Below, in pieces: positions 19,077-27,845 of a DNA stretch of 64,000 bases. The DNA is from Candidatus Latescibacterota bacterium (GTDB lineage Bacteria; Latescibacterota; UBA2968; UBA8231). Every line of letters begins with the position of its first letter. The stretch's first letter is position 1. The stretch is taken from assembly GCA_022820485.1 (NCBI GenBank), contig JAJEFJ010000014.1, forward strand, positions 62,001-126,000, read 5' to 3'. The notes under the pieces are model-generated. The model had not been told where the DNA came from. It saw nothing but the letters and a program-made list of their open reading frames with translations, and did no database searches. The translations under genes and the position numbers were made by a program.

Positions 19077-20438
19077 TTGATACAGCCGGATACTGTTGTC
19101 GCTATCTCTACACCGCGAGGGGAGGGGGGGATCGGGATCGTGCGTTTGAGCGGGCCAGAAGCCCTATCGATAGGCCAGCAGATTTTTCTCTCCCGTCCAC
19201 CGCTCGGCAAGCGAGTCCGATACGTCGAATACGGACGTATATGGGCTAATGGCCGAGCAATCGACACAGGCGTCGCTTGGGTCTTTGCAGCGCCTCATTC
19301 TTACACGGGTGAAGATACCGTCGAGATTAGCTGCCACGGCAGCATGGTCGTATTAGAGTCAGTCGTTGAAGAGGCACTTCGCCTGGGTGCCGTCGCCGCC
19401 GCTCCAGGAGAGTTTACCCGTCGAGCGTTTCTCAATGGCCGATTGGATTTATTAGAAGCTGAAGCTGTAATCGACCTCATCCAAGCTAGCTCTAAAGCGC
19501 ATCTCGACAATGCCTATGGCTTGGCCAGTGGCCGTCTGTCTAAGATGGTAAAAGAGCTTAAGAATCAGTTGGTTAAGATGCTATCACTGCTTGAGATTGG
19601 GCTCGATTTTTCCGACGAAGACATCGATAGTATTGGGCGTCAAGAAATACAGACCGCGCTGCGCGAAGTAGTTGAGTCCTCTTTGCGGCTTGCCGAAACA
19701 TTCGAAGGAACAAGGCGGCGCCAAGAGGGATATTTAGTCGTGCTCATCGGGCGTCCCAACGTAGGTAAGTCCACGTTGCTCAACGTGCTGCTCGGCGAAG
19801 ATCGGGCCATCGTTACTCCCTTACCAGGAACGACGCGAGACTTAGTAGAAGGTCGGACTACGTGGGCAGGAGAGACGATACGGCTAGTCGATACGGCTGG
19901 GATTAGGCAAAGCCATAACCTTATCGAAAAAGAGGGCATTGAACGAGCGTCGCAGGCGATTGGGGAAGCGGATGTAGTTTTAGCGGTATTTGACAGTTCG
20001 ACTGAGTCGCGTAAGGACGATATGGCTGTGTTGGACTTGGTCTCGCCGGAGAAGAAGTCAATTGGTGTCTTCAATAAAATTGATTTGCCGGGTGCTAGCA
20101 CCCGATCTAACATTGAAGCACAGGTCTCAGTATCTGTTGAAATATCAGCACTTAGGGAATTCGGTATTGAGGAATTAAAGAGAGAAGTGACGGCCCAGTT
20201 GCCCCATAGGGCGGAAGTAGATGGGATCGGAATCACTCGCCAGCGCCATCAAGATTGCCTACTGCGGGTAGCTAAATCTGGCGCTGGCGCAGAGGAGCTT
20301 CTGAAGTCCAGTCAACCCGATGAGTGCGTCGTTGCCGAACTTCAGGACGCATTGAATGCCTTGGGTGAGATGCTGGGAGAGACCATAGAAGAGGAAGTTC
20401 TCGATTCCATCTTTTCTCAGTTTTGCATCGGCAAGTAA
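19077..20438 (+). CDS. mnmE: tRNA modification GTPase MnmE (TrmE)
   Basis: 453 residues from a TTG at 19077 (MIQPDTVVAISTPRGEGGIGI). Formyl-THF-binding N-terminal domain, helical domain, embedded G domain (about 215-375: GRPNVGKSTLLN, DTAGIR, NKIDLP) and the C-terminal C-I-G-K with the catalytic cysteine. With MnmG it makes the cmnm5 modification at U34 of tRNAs. No ATG is usable. Its TAA is followed immediately by the first parS site. Confidence 0.97.
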   Translation: MIQPDTVVAISTPRGEGGIGIVRLSGPEALSIGQQIFLSRPPLGKRVRYVEYGRIWANGRAIDTGVAWVFAAPHSYTGEDTVEISCHGSMVVLESVVEEALRLGAVAAAPGEFTRRAFLNGRLDLLEAEAVIDLIQASSKAHLDNAYGLASGRLSKMVKELKNQLVKMLSLLEIGLDFSDEDIDSIGRQEIQTALREVVESSLRLAETFEGTRRRQEGYLVVLIGRPNVGKSTLLNVLLGEDRAIVTPLPGTTRDLVEGRTTWAGETIRLVDTAGIRQSHNLIEKEGIERASQAIGEADVVLAVFDSSTESRKDDMAVLDLVSPEKKSIGVFNKIDLPGASTRSNIEAQVSVSVEISALREFGIEELKREVTAQLPHRAEVDGIGITRQRHQDCLLRVAKSGAGAEELLKSSQPDECVVAELQDALNALGEMLGETIEEEVLDSIFSQFCIGK

Positions 20439-20454
20439 TGTTTCACGTGGAACA
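20439..20454. promoter_or_regulatory. parS: parS centromere site 1
   Basis: TGTTTCACGTGGAACA; its reverse complement TGTTCCACGTGAAACA fits the ParB consensus TGTTNCACGTGAAACA completely. It begins directly after the mnmE stop codon. ParB loads here and spreads to organise the origin. Confidence 0.9.
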
Positions 20455-20498
20455 ATTGAGTTGGTTGTACGGCTTGGAAGGGTTGGTAAGAAGTTTAA

Positions 20499-20514
20499 TG
20501 TTTCACGTGGAACA
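20499..20514. promoter_or_regulatory. parS: parS centromere site 2
   Basis: A second identical TGTTTCACGTGGAACA exactly 60 bases after the first, 9 bases before the probable rsmG start codon. Both copies are preceded by TTTAATG or GTAATG. Confidence 0.9.
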
Positions 20515-20523
20515 TGTCTAGAC

Positions 20524-21129
20524 ATGATAATCGAACTGCCGTCTGAGATACGCGAGGATTTCGATCAGTTAAAAAGAGAGGGAATTATCTCTTGTTCGCT
20601 TGAGGATATCCGGCCCAAGCTAGAGATATATCTGCATCTTCTGAGCCAGTGGTCGAGAAGAATCAATCTGGTCTCGCGACGAGATAGGTCCGTCGTAGCA
20701 ACTAAGCACTTGAGGCAGGCGTTGACTATGGTTCCGGTCGTAGTAAGTCTCCCGCATCGGCTAGTTATGGATCTGGGATCAGGAGCTGGATTCCCGGCTA
20801 TTCCTCTGAAGATCGCTCTTCCAGACACCTATTTTATTCTCGTCGAAAGCAGGCGGAAGCGGGCGCATTTTATCAAAGAAGTTGTAAGGTCGGTGGGGCT
20901 TGATCGAATAGAGGTTGTAAACGAGCGGATAGAGAGTTTGAGTCCAGTGGGGGCTGATTTGGTGACGGCGAGAGCCGTGGCTTCTCCTGATAAGCTGCTT
21001 GCTTTAGTACAAAGACATTTATCTCCTCATGGCTGGATTCTTTCAACGCTTGGAAAAGATGCCGCTCATTCGGAGTTGTTGGCATGGAGGGCCGATCGGG
21101 TGGGGAGTGCATTAGGGCTATTCTACTAA
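20524..21129 (+). CDS. rsmG: 16S rRNA (guanine-N7) methyltransferase RsmG (GidB)
   Basis: 201 residues from the ATG at 20524. A longer frame from 20461 would translate the second parS site and is less likely. SAM-binding motif MDLGSGAGFPAIPLKI, then FILVESRRKRAHFIKEV and DLVTARAVASPDKLL identify the family. RsmG methylates G527 of 16S rRNA. mnmE-rsmG is the classic origin-proximal pair; parA and parB, which often follow, are absent here. The C-terminus ends soon after LSTLGKDAAHSELL, on the short side for the family. Confidence 0.93.
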   Translation: MIIELPSEIREDFDQLKREGIISCSLEDIRPKLEIYLHLLSQWSRRINLVSRRDRSVVATKHLRQALTMVPVVVSLPHRLVMDLGSGAGFPAIPLKIALPDTYFILVESRRKRAHFIKEVVRSVGLDRIEVVNERIESLSPVGADLVTARAVASPDKLLALVQRHLSPHGWILSTLGKDAAHSELLAWRADRVGSALGLFY

Positions 21130-21439
21130 TTGCTATTGTCGGGCGTTCCGCGTGTAGTTTTACACATACTTATCCACACCCAAAAATTAAAAGAATCGTG
21201 AGATTTAAGCCCTTTGAGGAACGTATATGTCTAATTTTATCCAATAGATAGGCCATAACTTAGCGAAGTACTGAGTAGAGAAGATGAGGTGTGATGTGGA
21301 AAACTTTTTCTTAAGAAAGTGGAAAACTCTGCGGTAAATATTTTGGAAGAAAAGCAAAAAACAAGTATATTTTTAACGTAGTTTCAGAGGACAGGGTTTT
21401 CAATGTCCACTCTCAAGCGTCGGCGAAATAGGTTCTTTT
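21130..21439. other. AT-rich noncoding region with DnaA box and repeated GTGGAAAAC
   Basis: A 310-base gap after rsmG without a plausible gene. It has a perfect DnaA box at 21170-21178 in the same ACTTATCCACAC context as in oriC, and two copies of GTGGAAAAC at 21296-21304 and 21319-21327, 23 bases apart and separated by a short TTCTTAAGAA palindrome. It could be a second origin element, a DnaA titration site or part of the partition locus. Confidence 0.6.
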
Positions 21440-22057
21440 TTGCTAGATAAATATCTGAAAAAGTGGTGTCTGGTCATCCTTAGGCCGTTGGCGCATTTAT
21501 TTATTCGCTTGGGCTTCAGACCCGATTGGCTGACGCTGATGGGGCTAGTTATGAACGTGGGGGCAACTGCGGCGTTTGCCAAGGGTTATTTGCAATGGGG
21601 GGCTCTCATCATGATTGTGGCGGGCCTCTGCGATATCTTGGATGGACAAGTTGCAAGAGAGGGCCACAAGGAGACCAAGTTCGGAGCCTTATTAGATTCG
21701 ACGACAGATCGCTACTCTGAGATATTTATTTATTTTGGAATCGGCGCGTATCTGATTGGCCGCGATGAGTGGATCCCCTCGGGGATCCTCTTTTTTGCAA
21801 TTACTGGTTCGCTGATGGTTAGTTATGTAAGGGCTCGTGCAGAGGGGCTGGGCGAGGATTGCAAGGTGGGCTTCATGCAGCGCCCAGAACGTCTAACGGC
21901 CTTGGCTGTGGGGAGCCTGATAGGCCATCAAGGTTTGGTTTTTGTGCTGGTTTTATTGGCCGTTACGACCAACTATACGGTTGTTGAGCGACTCGCCCAT
22001 ATTCGCAACAGGCTGAAATCAGGTCCCAATTCGCCCGCCTCTGTCCAGCAGTCCTAA
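21440..22057 (+). CDS. CDP-alcohol phosphatidyltransferase
   Basis: 205 residues, several membrane helices. The family motif D-G-x2-A-R-x8-G-x3-D-x3-D is complete (DGQVAR, then GALLDSTTDR, about residues 73-95). Enzymes of this family transfer a phospho-alcohol onto CDP-diacylglycerol or a related lipid; the alcohol could be glycerol-phosphate or inositol-phosphate and is not decided by the sequence. The start TTG at 21440 has only a weak ribosome site (TAGGTT); a later start is possible. Thymidylate kinase follows 19 bases downstream. Confidence 0.85.
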   Translation: MLDKYLKKWCLVILRPLAHLFIRLGFRPDWLTLMGLVMNVGATAAFAKGYLQWGALIMIVAGLCDILDGQVAREGHKETKFGALLDSTTDRYSEIFIYFGIGAYLIGRDEWIPSGILFFAITGSLMVSYVRARAEGLGEDCKVGFMQRPERLTALAVGSLIGHQGLVFVLVLLAVTTNYTVVERLAHIRNRLKSGPNSPASVQQS

Positions 22058-22076
22058 TAAGCGTCTCCTTGCCGTC

Positions 22077-22718
22077 GTGTCTCGGGGTCATTTCATCGCG
22101 TTTGAAGGAGTCGATGGCAGTGGAACTACAACCCAATCCCGCCTGCTAGCGTCGCATTTAAGAGAAGCAGGTCTTCCGGTTACACTGACCAGAGAGCCAG
22201 GCGGGACGCCGGTCGCAGAGAAGATTCGCCAGCTTGTTCTCGATCCAAGCCTTGAGGGTGTATCCCCGACGGCGGAGCTGTTCCTCTATGCAGCCAGTCG
22301 TTCACAGCACGTAGAAGAGGTGATCGCACCGTCGCTCGACCGGGGAGATGTGGTTATTTGCGACCGCTATATTGCCTCATCAATAGCGTATCAGGGGTAT
22401 GGGCGCGGTTTGGACTTAGAAGTGATCGAACGAGTCAATCGGCTGGCTGTGGGGGAGTGTTTACCGGACGCGACAATATATCTGCATTTGCCCGTAGAAG
22501 TGGCTTGGGCTCGCCTGAGACAGCGGGACGTCGCGGATCGGTTGGAGCAAACAGGAATGGCTCTACAAGAGAAGGTTTCCCGAGGCTACCAACAGATAGC
22601 CCAAAAAGATCCAACAGGCTTGGTTTTTGACGCCCAGCTCGAAATAGATCAACTAACCGAAAGAATTCAGGACGCGTTGCGTCGGCAGTGGCCTTGGTTT
22701 CCCGAGGAGAAAAAGTAA
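22077..22718 (+). CDS. tmk: Thymidylate kinase
   Basis: 213 residues from a GTG at 22077. P-loop FEGVDGSGTTTQ, the DRY-like motif CDRYIASSIAYQGYGRGL, the substrate signature TREPGGTPVAEKIR and a short LID region identify dTMP kinase, which makes dTDP for DNA synthesis. The GTG sits after TCTCCTTGCCGTC with no clear Shine-Dalgarno sequence. The end overlaps the ribosome site region of ctpA, suggesting one transcript. Confidence 0.96.
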   Translation: MSRGHFIAFEGVDGSGTTTQSRLLASHLREAGLPVTLTREPGGTPVAEKIRQLVLDPSLEGVSPTAELFLYAASRSQHVEEVIAPSLDRGDVVICDRYIASSIAYQGYGRGLDLEVIERVNRLAVGECLPDATIYLHLPVEVAWARLRQRDVADRLEQTGMALQEKVSRGYQQIAQKDPTGLVFDAQLEIDQLTERIQDALRRQWPWFPEEKK

Positions 22719-22720
22719 TT

Positions 22721-24577
22721 ATGCGACACCTTTTAATGGGATTAATTTTTTTCTTTGCAAGTGCGAACGCAATCCAGGCTGCGCCTACGGAAGATCCGTA
22801 TGCGGAGGTAAATGCCAGTTGGGAGCGTTTCGGGGCCGTGTATTCGCGCATTCTGGAAAACTATTACGCTCGTCTGGACCAAGGGGAGGTTATGAGCGCA
22901 GCCATCAAGGGCATGCTCGGCCAACTGGATCCATACAGCGAGTATTACGACGAGGAAGGTTTGCGTCAGTTGCGCCAAGACACGACGGGCAAGTTCGCGG
23001 GATTGGGGATTACGGTTGCCATAAAAGATCGCTTTCCTGTGGTAATTTCCCCTATTGAAGATACTCCGGCCTTTCGGGCGGGGCTGAGGCCAGGCGACTT
23101 GATCGTTGCTGTGGAGGGCAAAAGTACCTTGGATATGCAGCTTGAATCTGTGGTCAATGCGCTGCGCGGAGAACCTGGCACAAAGGTTGCAATATCGGTC
23201 GCTCCCCACTTGGGAGCGACGCCGCGCGAAGTTGAAATTCAACGGGAAATAATCACGATCAAGAGCGTTGTGCTAGTAGAGGAACTCCAAGGAAAAATCG
23301 GTTATATAAGTATGCGCCAGACGCGTTTTTCCGAGCATACCTCCAGCGAAGTAGAAGAGGCGTTAAAAAGCCTCCCTCGGGTTGAAGGGCTAATTTTAGA
23401 CTTGCGGGGAAATCCCGGAGGCTTGTTTAGTCAAGCCACCCAAGTTGCCGATTTGTTTTTGCCCCAAGGAGTGCCGATCGTTTCGATTAGGGAACGCGAC
23501 CGGAGGAGAGAAGAAGTCAAGTATTCCCACCGTCATTCTATTGTGCGCAATGTGCCTTTGGTAGTTCTGATTGACGAGGGGAGCGCCAGTGCGTCCGAAA
23601 TCGTTGCTGGAGCCATCCAAGACAATGATCGAGGCGTGGTTGTCGGGGCGGCATCATTTGGCAAAGGTTCGGTGCAGACCATTTTCGACCTACGTGAACG
23701 CGAAGAGGAAGCTAGTGCCTTAAAGCTGACGACGGCACTCTACTACGCGCCCAGTGGGCGCAGCATTCACCGCGAACAGGACATCGCCAAGCCCGTACAT
23801 AGCGTTCTGTTCGGCGATAGGGAATTGCCACATCAGTTGGTGATGGACCTTATTTTGCGTTCAGAGAATAGGGCTAAGGCCCTTTCTGCTCTCCAGTCTC
23901 ATTTTGATATGGATTCTGAGTCCGCAGAGAGCCTGCTTCTGATCCGTTTGGGCGATTTAGTGGGTAAATCCAAGATGGGGGCGGCTGGATTGCCGGATAG
24001 TATGGGAAACCAAACCTATTATACCCAGCGAGGTCGCAAGGTCTTCGGCGGCGGCGGTATCAGGCCAGATATCAGTGTTGAGTCGGAACCGTTTCCCCCC
24101 TATGTACAAGAGTTAGTGCGTCGTCGGCTGTTCTTCGACTTTGTCATAGATTATGTCTCGGCCGACTCGTCTTGGGCCGAGGAACATCCAGACCTGACTG
24201 TCAGCGATGAGATGGTCGCGGGCTTTATGGAGTTCGTCCGTACTAAGGACATAAGTATGGACCAAGGCCAAAAAGGATTGAATCAAATAGCAGAACTTGA
24301 GGACTTGGCCGAGGAAATGGATTGGGGTGAGGCCGCACAGGAGTCGATCCAACAGCTAAGAGCAGCGGTGAAGCAGGAGTGGGAACTGCGGTATAGCAGC
24401 GAGTTGGAACCTTACATAAAGAGTGCTTTACGTCGAGAACTAATTTTGCGCTTCAGGGGGAGAAAGGCCCAACTGCTTGAAGGATTGCAGGAGGATGTAC
24501 AGCTAGCCAAGGCCATAGAGGTGCTCGCAGACCAAGACCAGTATCTAGGGGTATTGGCCGCGGAAGAAGCCAAGTGA
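22721..24577 (+). CDS. Carboxy-terminal processing protease (S41 family)
   Basis: 618 residues from the ATG at 22721, which follows GAGGAG and begins a signal peptide (LLMGLIFFFASANAIQAAP). An earlier in-frame start lacks this support. A PDZ domain spans about 85-175 (FRAGLRPGDLIVAVEG). The peptidase domain has the catalytic serine S290 in GSASASEI and lysine K315 in GAASFGKG, exactly 25 residues apart as in CtpA enzymes. A long alpha-helical C-terminal tail (about 440-618) follows. It cleaves C-termini of periplasmic proteins. Located between tmk and rng on the same strand. Confidence 0.93.
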   Translation: MRHLLMGLIFFFASANAIQAAPTEDPYAEVNASWERFGAVYSRILENYYARLDQGEVMSAAIKGMLGQLDPYSEYYDEEGLRQLRQDTTGKFAGLGITVAIKDRFPVVISPIEDTPAFRAGLRPGDLIVAVEGKSTLDMQLESVVNALRGEPGTKVAISVAPHLGATPREVEIQREIITIKSVVLVEELQGKIGYISMRQTRFSEHTSSEVEEALKSLPRVEGLILDLRGNPGGLFSQATQVADLFLPQGVPIVSIRERDRRREEVKYSHRHSIVRNVPLVVLIDEGSASASEIVAGAIQDNDRGVVVGAASFGKGSVQTIFDLREREEEASALKLTTALYYAPSGRSIHREQDIAKPVHSVLFGDRELPHQLVMDLILRSENRAKALSALQSHFDMDSESAESLLLIRLGDLVGKSKMGAAGLPDSMGNQTYYTQRGRKVFGGGGIRPDISVESEPFPPYVQELVRRRLFFDFVIDYVSADSSWAEEHPDLTVSDEMVAGFMEFVRTKDISMDQGQKGLNQIAELEDLAEEMDWGEAAQESIQQLRAAVKQEWELRYSSELEPYIKSALRRELILRFRGRKAQLLEGLQEDVQLAKAIEVLADQDQYLGVLAAEEAK

Positions 24578-24644
24578 ACGGCGATAAGCGAGGCTTTGAA
24601 ATCGCCAATACTAATATTATGACTACTAAGCGTGAGGACAGATC

Positions 24645-26168
24645 GTGCAAACAGAAATTTTTATCAACCAAGGCATTCACGAATCCCGTATTGCCATCCT
24701 GGAAGATGGGCGTCTAGCTGAAGTCTGGATCGAAAGACCCGAGAATGAGCGGACGGTAGGAGACATATACAAAGGAGTTGTATCGGCCGTTTTGCCCGGG
24801 CTACAGGCCGCCTTTGTCGAGATAGGCCATGACCGCACCGCGTTCCTCCAAGTGCGCGATATGGTAGAAGCGGATAGAGGAGAGACCGATGGGGCGCGCA
24901 ACGGACACCGCACTCGCCATCGCGGTTATCCTAGTATCCAAAACCTGATCAAGAAGGGCGAACAGGTGCTGGTGCAAATCACCAAAGAGCCTATCGGCAC
25001 CAAGGGTGCCCGTGTGACGACTCAGCTATCGCTTCCGGGTCGTTTTATGGTGCTGGTTCCGGGCGGCAACTGGGTTGGTGTCTCCCGCAAGATCATCAGT
25101 CGGAACGAACGCAAAAGACTGAGAGATCTGGTATTTAAGATCAAACCCGACGGCTACTCGGTAATCGTGCGCACCGAAGGGCAGGGGCAGAGTGATCGCG
25201 AGTTCAAACGCGATATGAAACAGCTAGTGAAAAACCACGAGCGTCTGATCAAGACGAGCAGAAAGGTCGAAGCTCCCGCCTTGGTGTACAAGGAAATGGG
25301 CATGACCTCCAGCATAATACGCGACCTGTTTACCGACAATGTGGAACGACTAGTCGTCGATAGCAAAGAGCTGTACAGGGAGATCACGTCTTATTTGCGC
25401 CAAGTTTCGCCTAAGTTGCGCCAAAGAGTGGAGTTTTACCGGGATCGTCGGCCCATTTTCGATGCCTTCAACATTGAGGAAGATATCGAGAAGGCGACCA
25501 ATCGCACCGTGTGGTTGCGCCGTGGTGGAGCCTTGGTCATCGACTATGCTGAGGCAGGGACCTTTATTGACGTGAATTCAGCCCGTTACATCGGCTCCGA
25601 CGATCAAGAGGAAAACAATCTCAATACCAATCTGAGGGCAGCTCGTGAGATTGCCCGCCAGCTCAAGCTCCGCGACATTGGCGGTATTATCGTCATCGAC
25701 TTTATCGATATGAACGAGGAGCGCAACCGCAAGAAGGTCGTTGACTGCTTGGTCGATGAATTCAAACGGGACCGAGCGAAGGTCTCGATTAGCCCACACA
25801 TCAGCGAGTTTGGCTTGGTCGAAATGACTCGCCAGCGCGTCCGACCAAACCTTTTGCACACTCATAGTGAACCTTGTCCCATTTGCAACGGCACGGGCCG
25901 AATTATGGGGCCAGACACCACCCTGACTTGGATTGAACGCTGGCTGCAGCGTTCTTATGCCGCCACCCGCGAAAGGCGCTACGTGTTAAAGGTCCACCCC
26001 GAGGTGGCCACCTATATGCTAGAAAACCGCGAAGAACGGCTCAAGTCATTGCGCAAGGCGACCAAAGCTCGCCTCCAGATAGAGACTGATTCCACTTTGG
26101 GCCCCCAAGACTATCGCTTCTTTTCGACTAAGCGCAGCCTAGATGTGACGACCGAGTTCCGGGTTTGA
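24645..26168 (+). CDS. rng: Ribonuclease G
   Basis: 507 residues from a GTG preceded by TGAGGA. The RNase E/G catalytic core is complete: an N-terminal S1-like region (VGDIYKGVVSAVLPGLQAAFVEIG), 5'-sensor and DNase-I-like segments, the metal-binding aspartates in FIDVNSARYIG and VIDFIDM, and the zinc-link CPICNGTGRI. It ends soon after the zinc-link, so it is RNase G-like without the RNase E scaffold domain. It processes rRNA ends and decays mRNA. It immediately precedes rplU-rpmA, a frequent arrangement. Confidence 0.95.
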   Translation: MQTEIFINQGIHESRIAILEDGRLAEVWIERPENERTVGDIYKGVVSAVLPGLQAAFVEIGHDRTAFLQVRDMVEADRGETDGARNGHRTRHRGYPSIQNLIKKGEQVLVQITKEPIGTKGARVTTQLSLPGRFMVLVPGGNWVGVSRKIISRNERKRLRDLVFKIKPDGYSVIVRTEGQGQSDREFKRDMKQLVKNHERLIKTSRKVEAPALVYKEMGMTSSIIRDLFTDNVERLVVDSKELYREITSYLRQVSPKLRQRVEFYRDRRPIFDAFNIEEDIEKATNRTVWLRRGGALVIDYAEAGTFIDVNSARYIGSDDQEENNLNTNLRAAREIARQLKLRDIGGIIVIDFIDMNEERNRKKVVDCLVDEFKRDRAKVSISPHISEFGLVEMTRQRVRPNLLHTHSEPCPICNGTGRIMGPDTTLTWIERWLQRSYAATRERRYVLKVHPEVATYMLENREERLKSLRKATKARLQIETDSTLGPQDYRFFSTKRSLDVTTEFRV

Positions 26169-26196
26169 CAGAAAAAATTCCGGCCCATATTTTAAG

Positions 26197-26215
26197 TGCA
26201 ATCTAATTGATTGCA
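26197..26215 (+). promoter_or_regulatory. Small inverted repeat in the rplU leader
   Basis: TGCAATC (26197-26203) and GATTGCA (26209-26215) form a 7-base stem with a TAATT loop, 29 bases before the rplU ATG. It could be part of an r-protein L21 leader or a pause site. No T-run follows, so it is not a terminator. Confidence 0.3.
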
Positions 26216-26243
26216 AAGTAGTCTTAGCGTAGGAGTGCAATTC

Positions 26244-26561
26244 ATGTATGCAGTTGTCAACATCGCCGGTCATCAGGTCAAAGTCGATAAGGGTCAGTGC
26301 CTGCGCGTACCCCGGCTTCAGGCCGAAGAAGGCAGCACCCAGGAATTCACCGACGTCCTGTTAGTTTCCGGCGACGACGAGACCAAGGTTGGCAGTCCCA
26401 CGGTCGAGGGAGCCAGTGTTTCGGCGACGGTCGTCGGCCATGGTCGTGGCGACAAAATTGTCGTTTTCAAGAAGAAACGGCGCAAGAAATACCGGCGGCG
26501 CACCGGCCACCGCCAGGATTACACCGAGATTCGGGTCGAGGACATCGTTCTCCCGAACTGA
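26244..26561 (+). CDS. rplU: 50S ribosomal protein L21
   Basis: 105 residues from the ATG at 26244, preceded by TAGGAG. An upstream in-frame start adds 11 unconserved residues and is rejected. MYAVVNIAGHQVKV and the basic KKKRRKKYRRRTGHRQ are family hallmarks; the usual GKQ at the N-terminus reads AGHQ. Together with rpmA it forms the conserved L21-L27 pair. Confidence 0.96.
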   Translation: MYAVVNIAGHQVKVDKGQCLRVPRLQAEEGSTQEFTDVLLVSGDDETKVGSPTVEGASVSATVVGHGRGDKIVVFKKKRRKKYRRRTGHRQDYTEIRVEDIVLPN

Positions 26562-26579
26562 GTGAGAAAGGACTAGATC

Positions 26580-26834
26580 ATGGCTCATAAAAAGGGTGTC
26601 GGCAGTTCCAAAAACGGGCGCGATAGCAATGCGCAGCGTCTAGGCGTTAAGCGCTTCGGCGGAGAGAAGGTCAGCGCCGGCACGATTATCGTGCGGCAGC
26701 GCGGGACGCGCATTCATCCGGGCGTAAACGTCAAGAAGGGCGGGGACGATACGCTCTTCGCCATCATTGACGGGCAGGTGAAGTTTGAGGCCTTTGGCAG
26801 GAAGGGCAAGCGGGTGAGCGTTTACGCCACCTGA
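26580..26834 (+). CDS. rpmA: 50S ribosomal protein L27
   Basis: 84 residues. [20 protein letters not shown] at the N-terminus reaches the peptidyl transferase centre; the family's [17 protein letters not shown] follows. There is no Firmicute-type N-terminal cleavable extension. Located 18 bases after rplU and followed by a clear terminator. Confidence 0.97.
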   Translation: MAHKKGVGSSKNGRDSNAQRLGVKRFGGEKVSAGTIIVRQRGTRIHPGVNVKKGGDDTLFAIIDGQVKFEAFGRKGKRVSVYAT

Positions 26835-26879
26835 TAAGATGCGTTAATAAGTCACAACGCGAATAGTCCATAGTAATTG

Positions 26880-26917
26880 AAGCAGGCTCTACCAGCATGG
26901 TTGGGCCTGCTTTTTTT
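26880..26917 (+). terminator. Rho-independent terminator after rplU-rpmA
   Basis: AAGCAGGC (26880-26887) pairs with GCCTGCTT (26905-26912), and the stem runs into seven T residues (26911-26917). It sits between convergent rpmA and the epimerase gene. Confidence 0.85.
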
Positions 26918-26923
26918 CACTTC

Positions 26924-27676
26924 TCACTTCTCCAGCATCAGGTGCGATTTAGGCTCCCAGCCCAAAACAGCTCGTACTTTGGACATGTTCATCTCGCGGT
27001 GGTCGGCGTCGCCCGATATGAAGAAGGCGTCGCAGCGGCCATGACCTGTGCAAACGTAGTCCAGAGCGGCTAGATAGGCGTTGGCCAAATCTTCCTCATC
27101 GGTAAAGTAAAGACCGCCGGGAGGATAGTGTGGTGGATTTTTGGCTTGTTCTAGGAATTGCGCCCGGGTGCGCGGGCCGGTAATGCGAAGGACTGCCAAG
27201 TTCAGGTCAAATTGGCGGGCGAAGTAGCGACAAATGCCCTCGGCTAGCCCCTTAGTGAAGCCGTACACACTAGGGCTGTCAAGTGGTACTTCCTCCTCGG
27301 ACGGATAATAGGAGCGAGCGCGATGGTGGGCGCTCATAGTGGAGGTGTGAACGCCTCTTTTGATGCCTAGCCTCCAAGCGGTGTATAGGAGCAGGTGCAG
27401 TCCCAGACAGTTGACGGTGTAATTATCGACGATCTGAGTCTCGGTCTGGTGGTTGTCGAGGCCGCCTTGGCCGCTCTTCATGGTCATGTTGATGAAGGCG
27501 TCCACTCCGTCTAGGGCACGGGCGAGGGCCTCCGGGTCGGCAATAGAGCCTTCGATGTATTCTACCTCGTACCGAGGCTTGGCGATGTCCAACACGCGCA
27601 GATCGTGATGGCGTCTAAGGTAGGGAGTAGTGCAGGTGCCGACGTGGCCGGCCCCGCCGACTAACAAGATTTTCAC
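26924..27676 (-). CDS. NAD-dependent epimerase/dehydratase family protein
   Basis: 250 residues with a Rossmann fold: the nucleotide motif GGAGHVG at about 7-13, an acidic LDI near residue 34, a serine/threonine-rich STMSAHH where the catalytic Ser is expected, and Y-G-F-T-K as the catalytic YxxxK. The short length and layout resemble uronate dehydrogenase/nucleoside-sugar-epimerase-like extended SDR proteins. Substrate unknown. An ATG after GAGGTAGCC provides the start. Stands alone between two plus-strand operons. Confidence 0.8.
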   Translation of the reverse strand: MKILLVGGAGHVGTCTTPYLRRHHDLRVLDIAKPRYEVEYIEGSIADPEALARALDGVDAFINMTMKSGQGGLDNHQTETQIVDNYTVNCLGLHLLLYTAWRLGIKRGVHTSTMSAHHRARSYYPSEEEVPLDSPSVYGFTKGLAEGICRYFARQFDLNLAVLRITGPRTRAQFLEQAKNPPHYPPGGLYFTDEEDLANAYLAALDYVCTGHGRCDAFFISGDADHREMNMSKVRAVLGWEPKSHLMLEK

Positions 27677-27845
27677 GGGCTACCTCCTCAAAGTCTTTGG
27701 ATGTACCTGAATATTACGGGACTTTCCCAACGATCAACAGCCCTAGTTTGGTACTTGTGCTGGTCGTTTCTTAGATCGCCTTGCTGGTAGGGGAAGGTTT
27801 TCATACTCTTTTGCGTTCATTTCACCTAATAGATAGATAACGCCC

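Noticed and set aside
20461-20523. Longer RsmG start at 20461
   Set aside because: It would translate the second parS site and adds no conserved residues; the ATG at 20524 gives a usual RsmG length.
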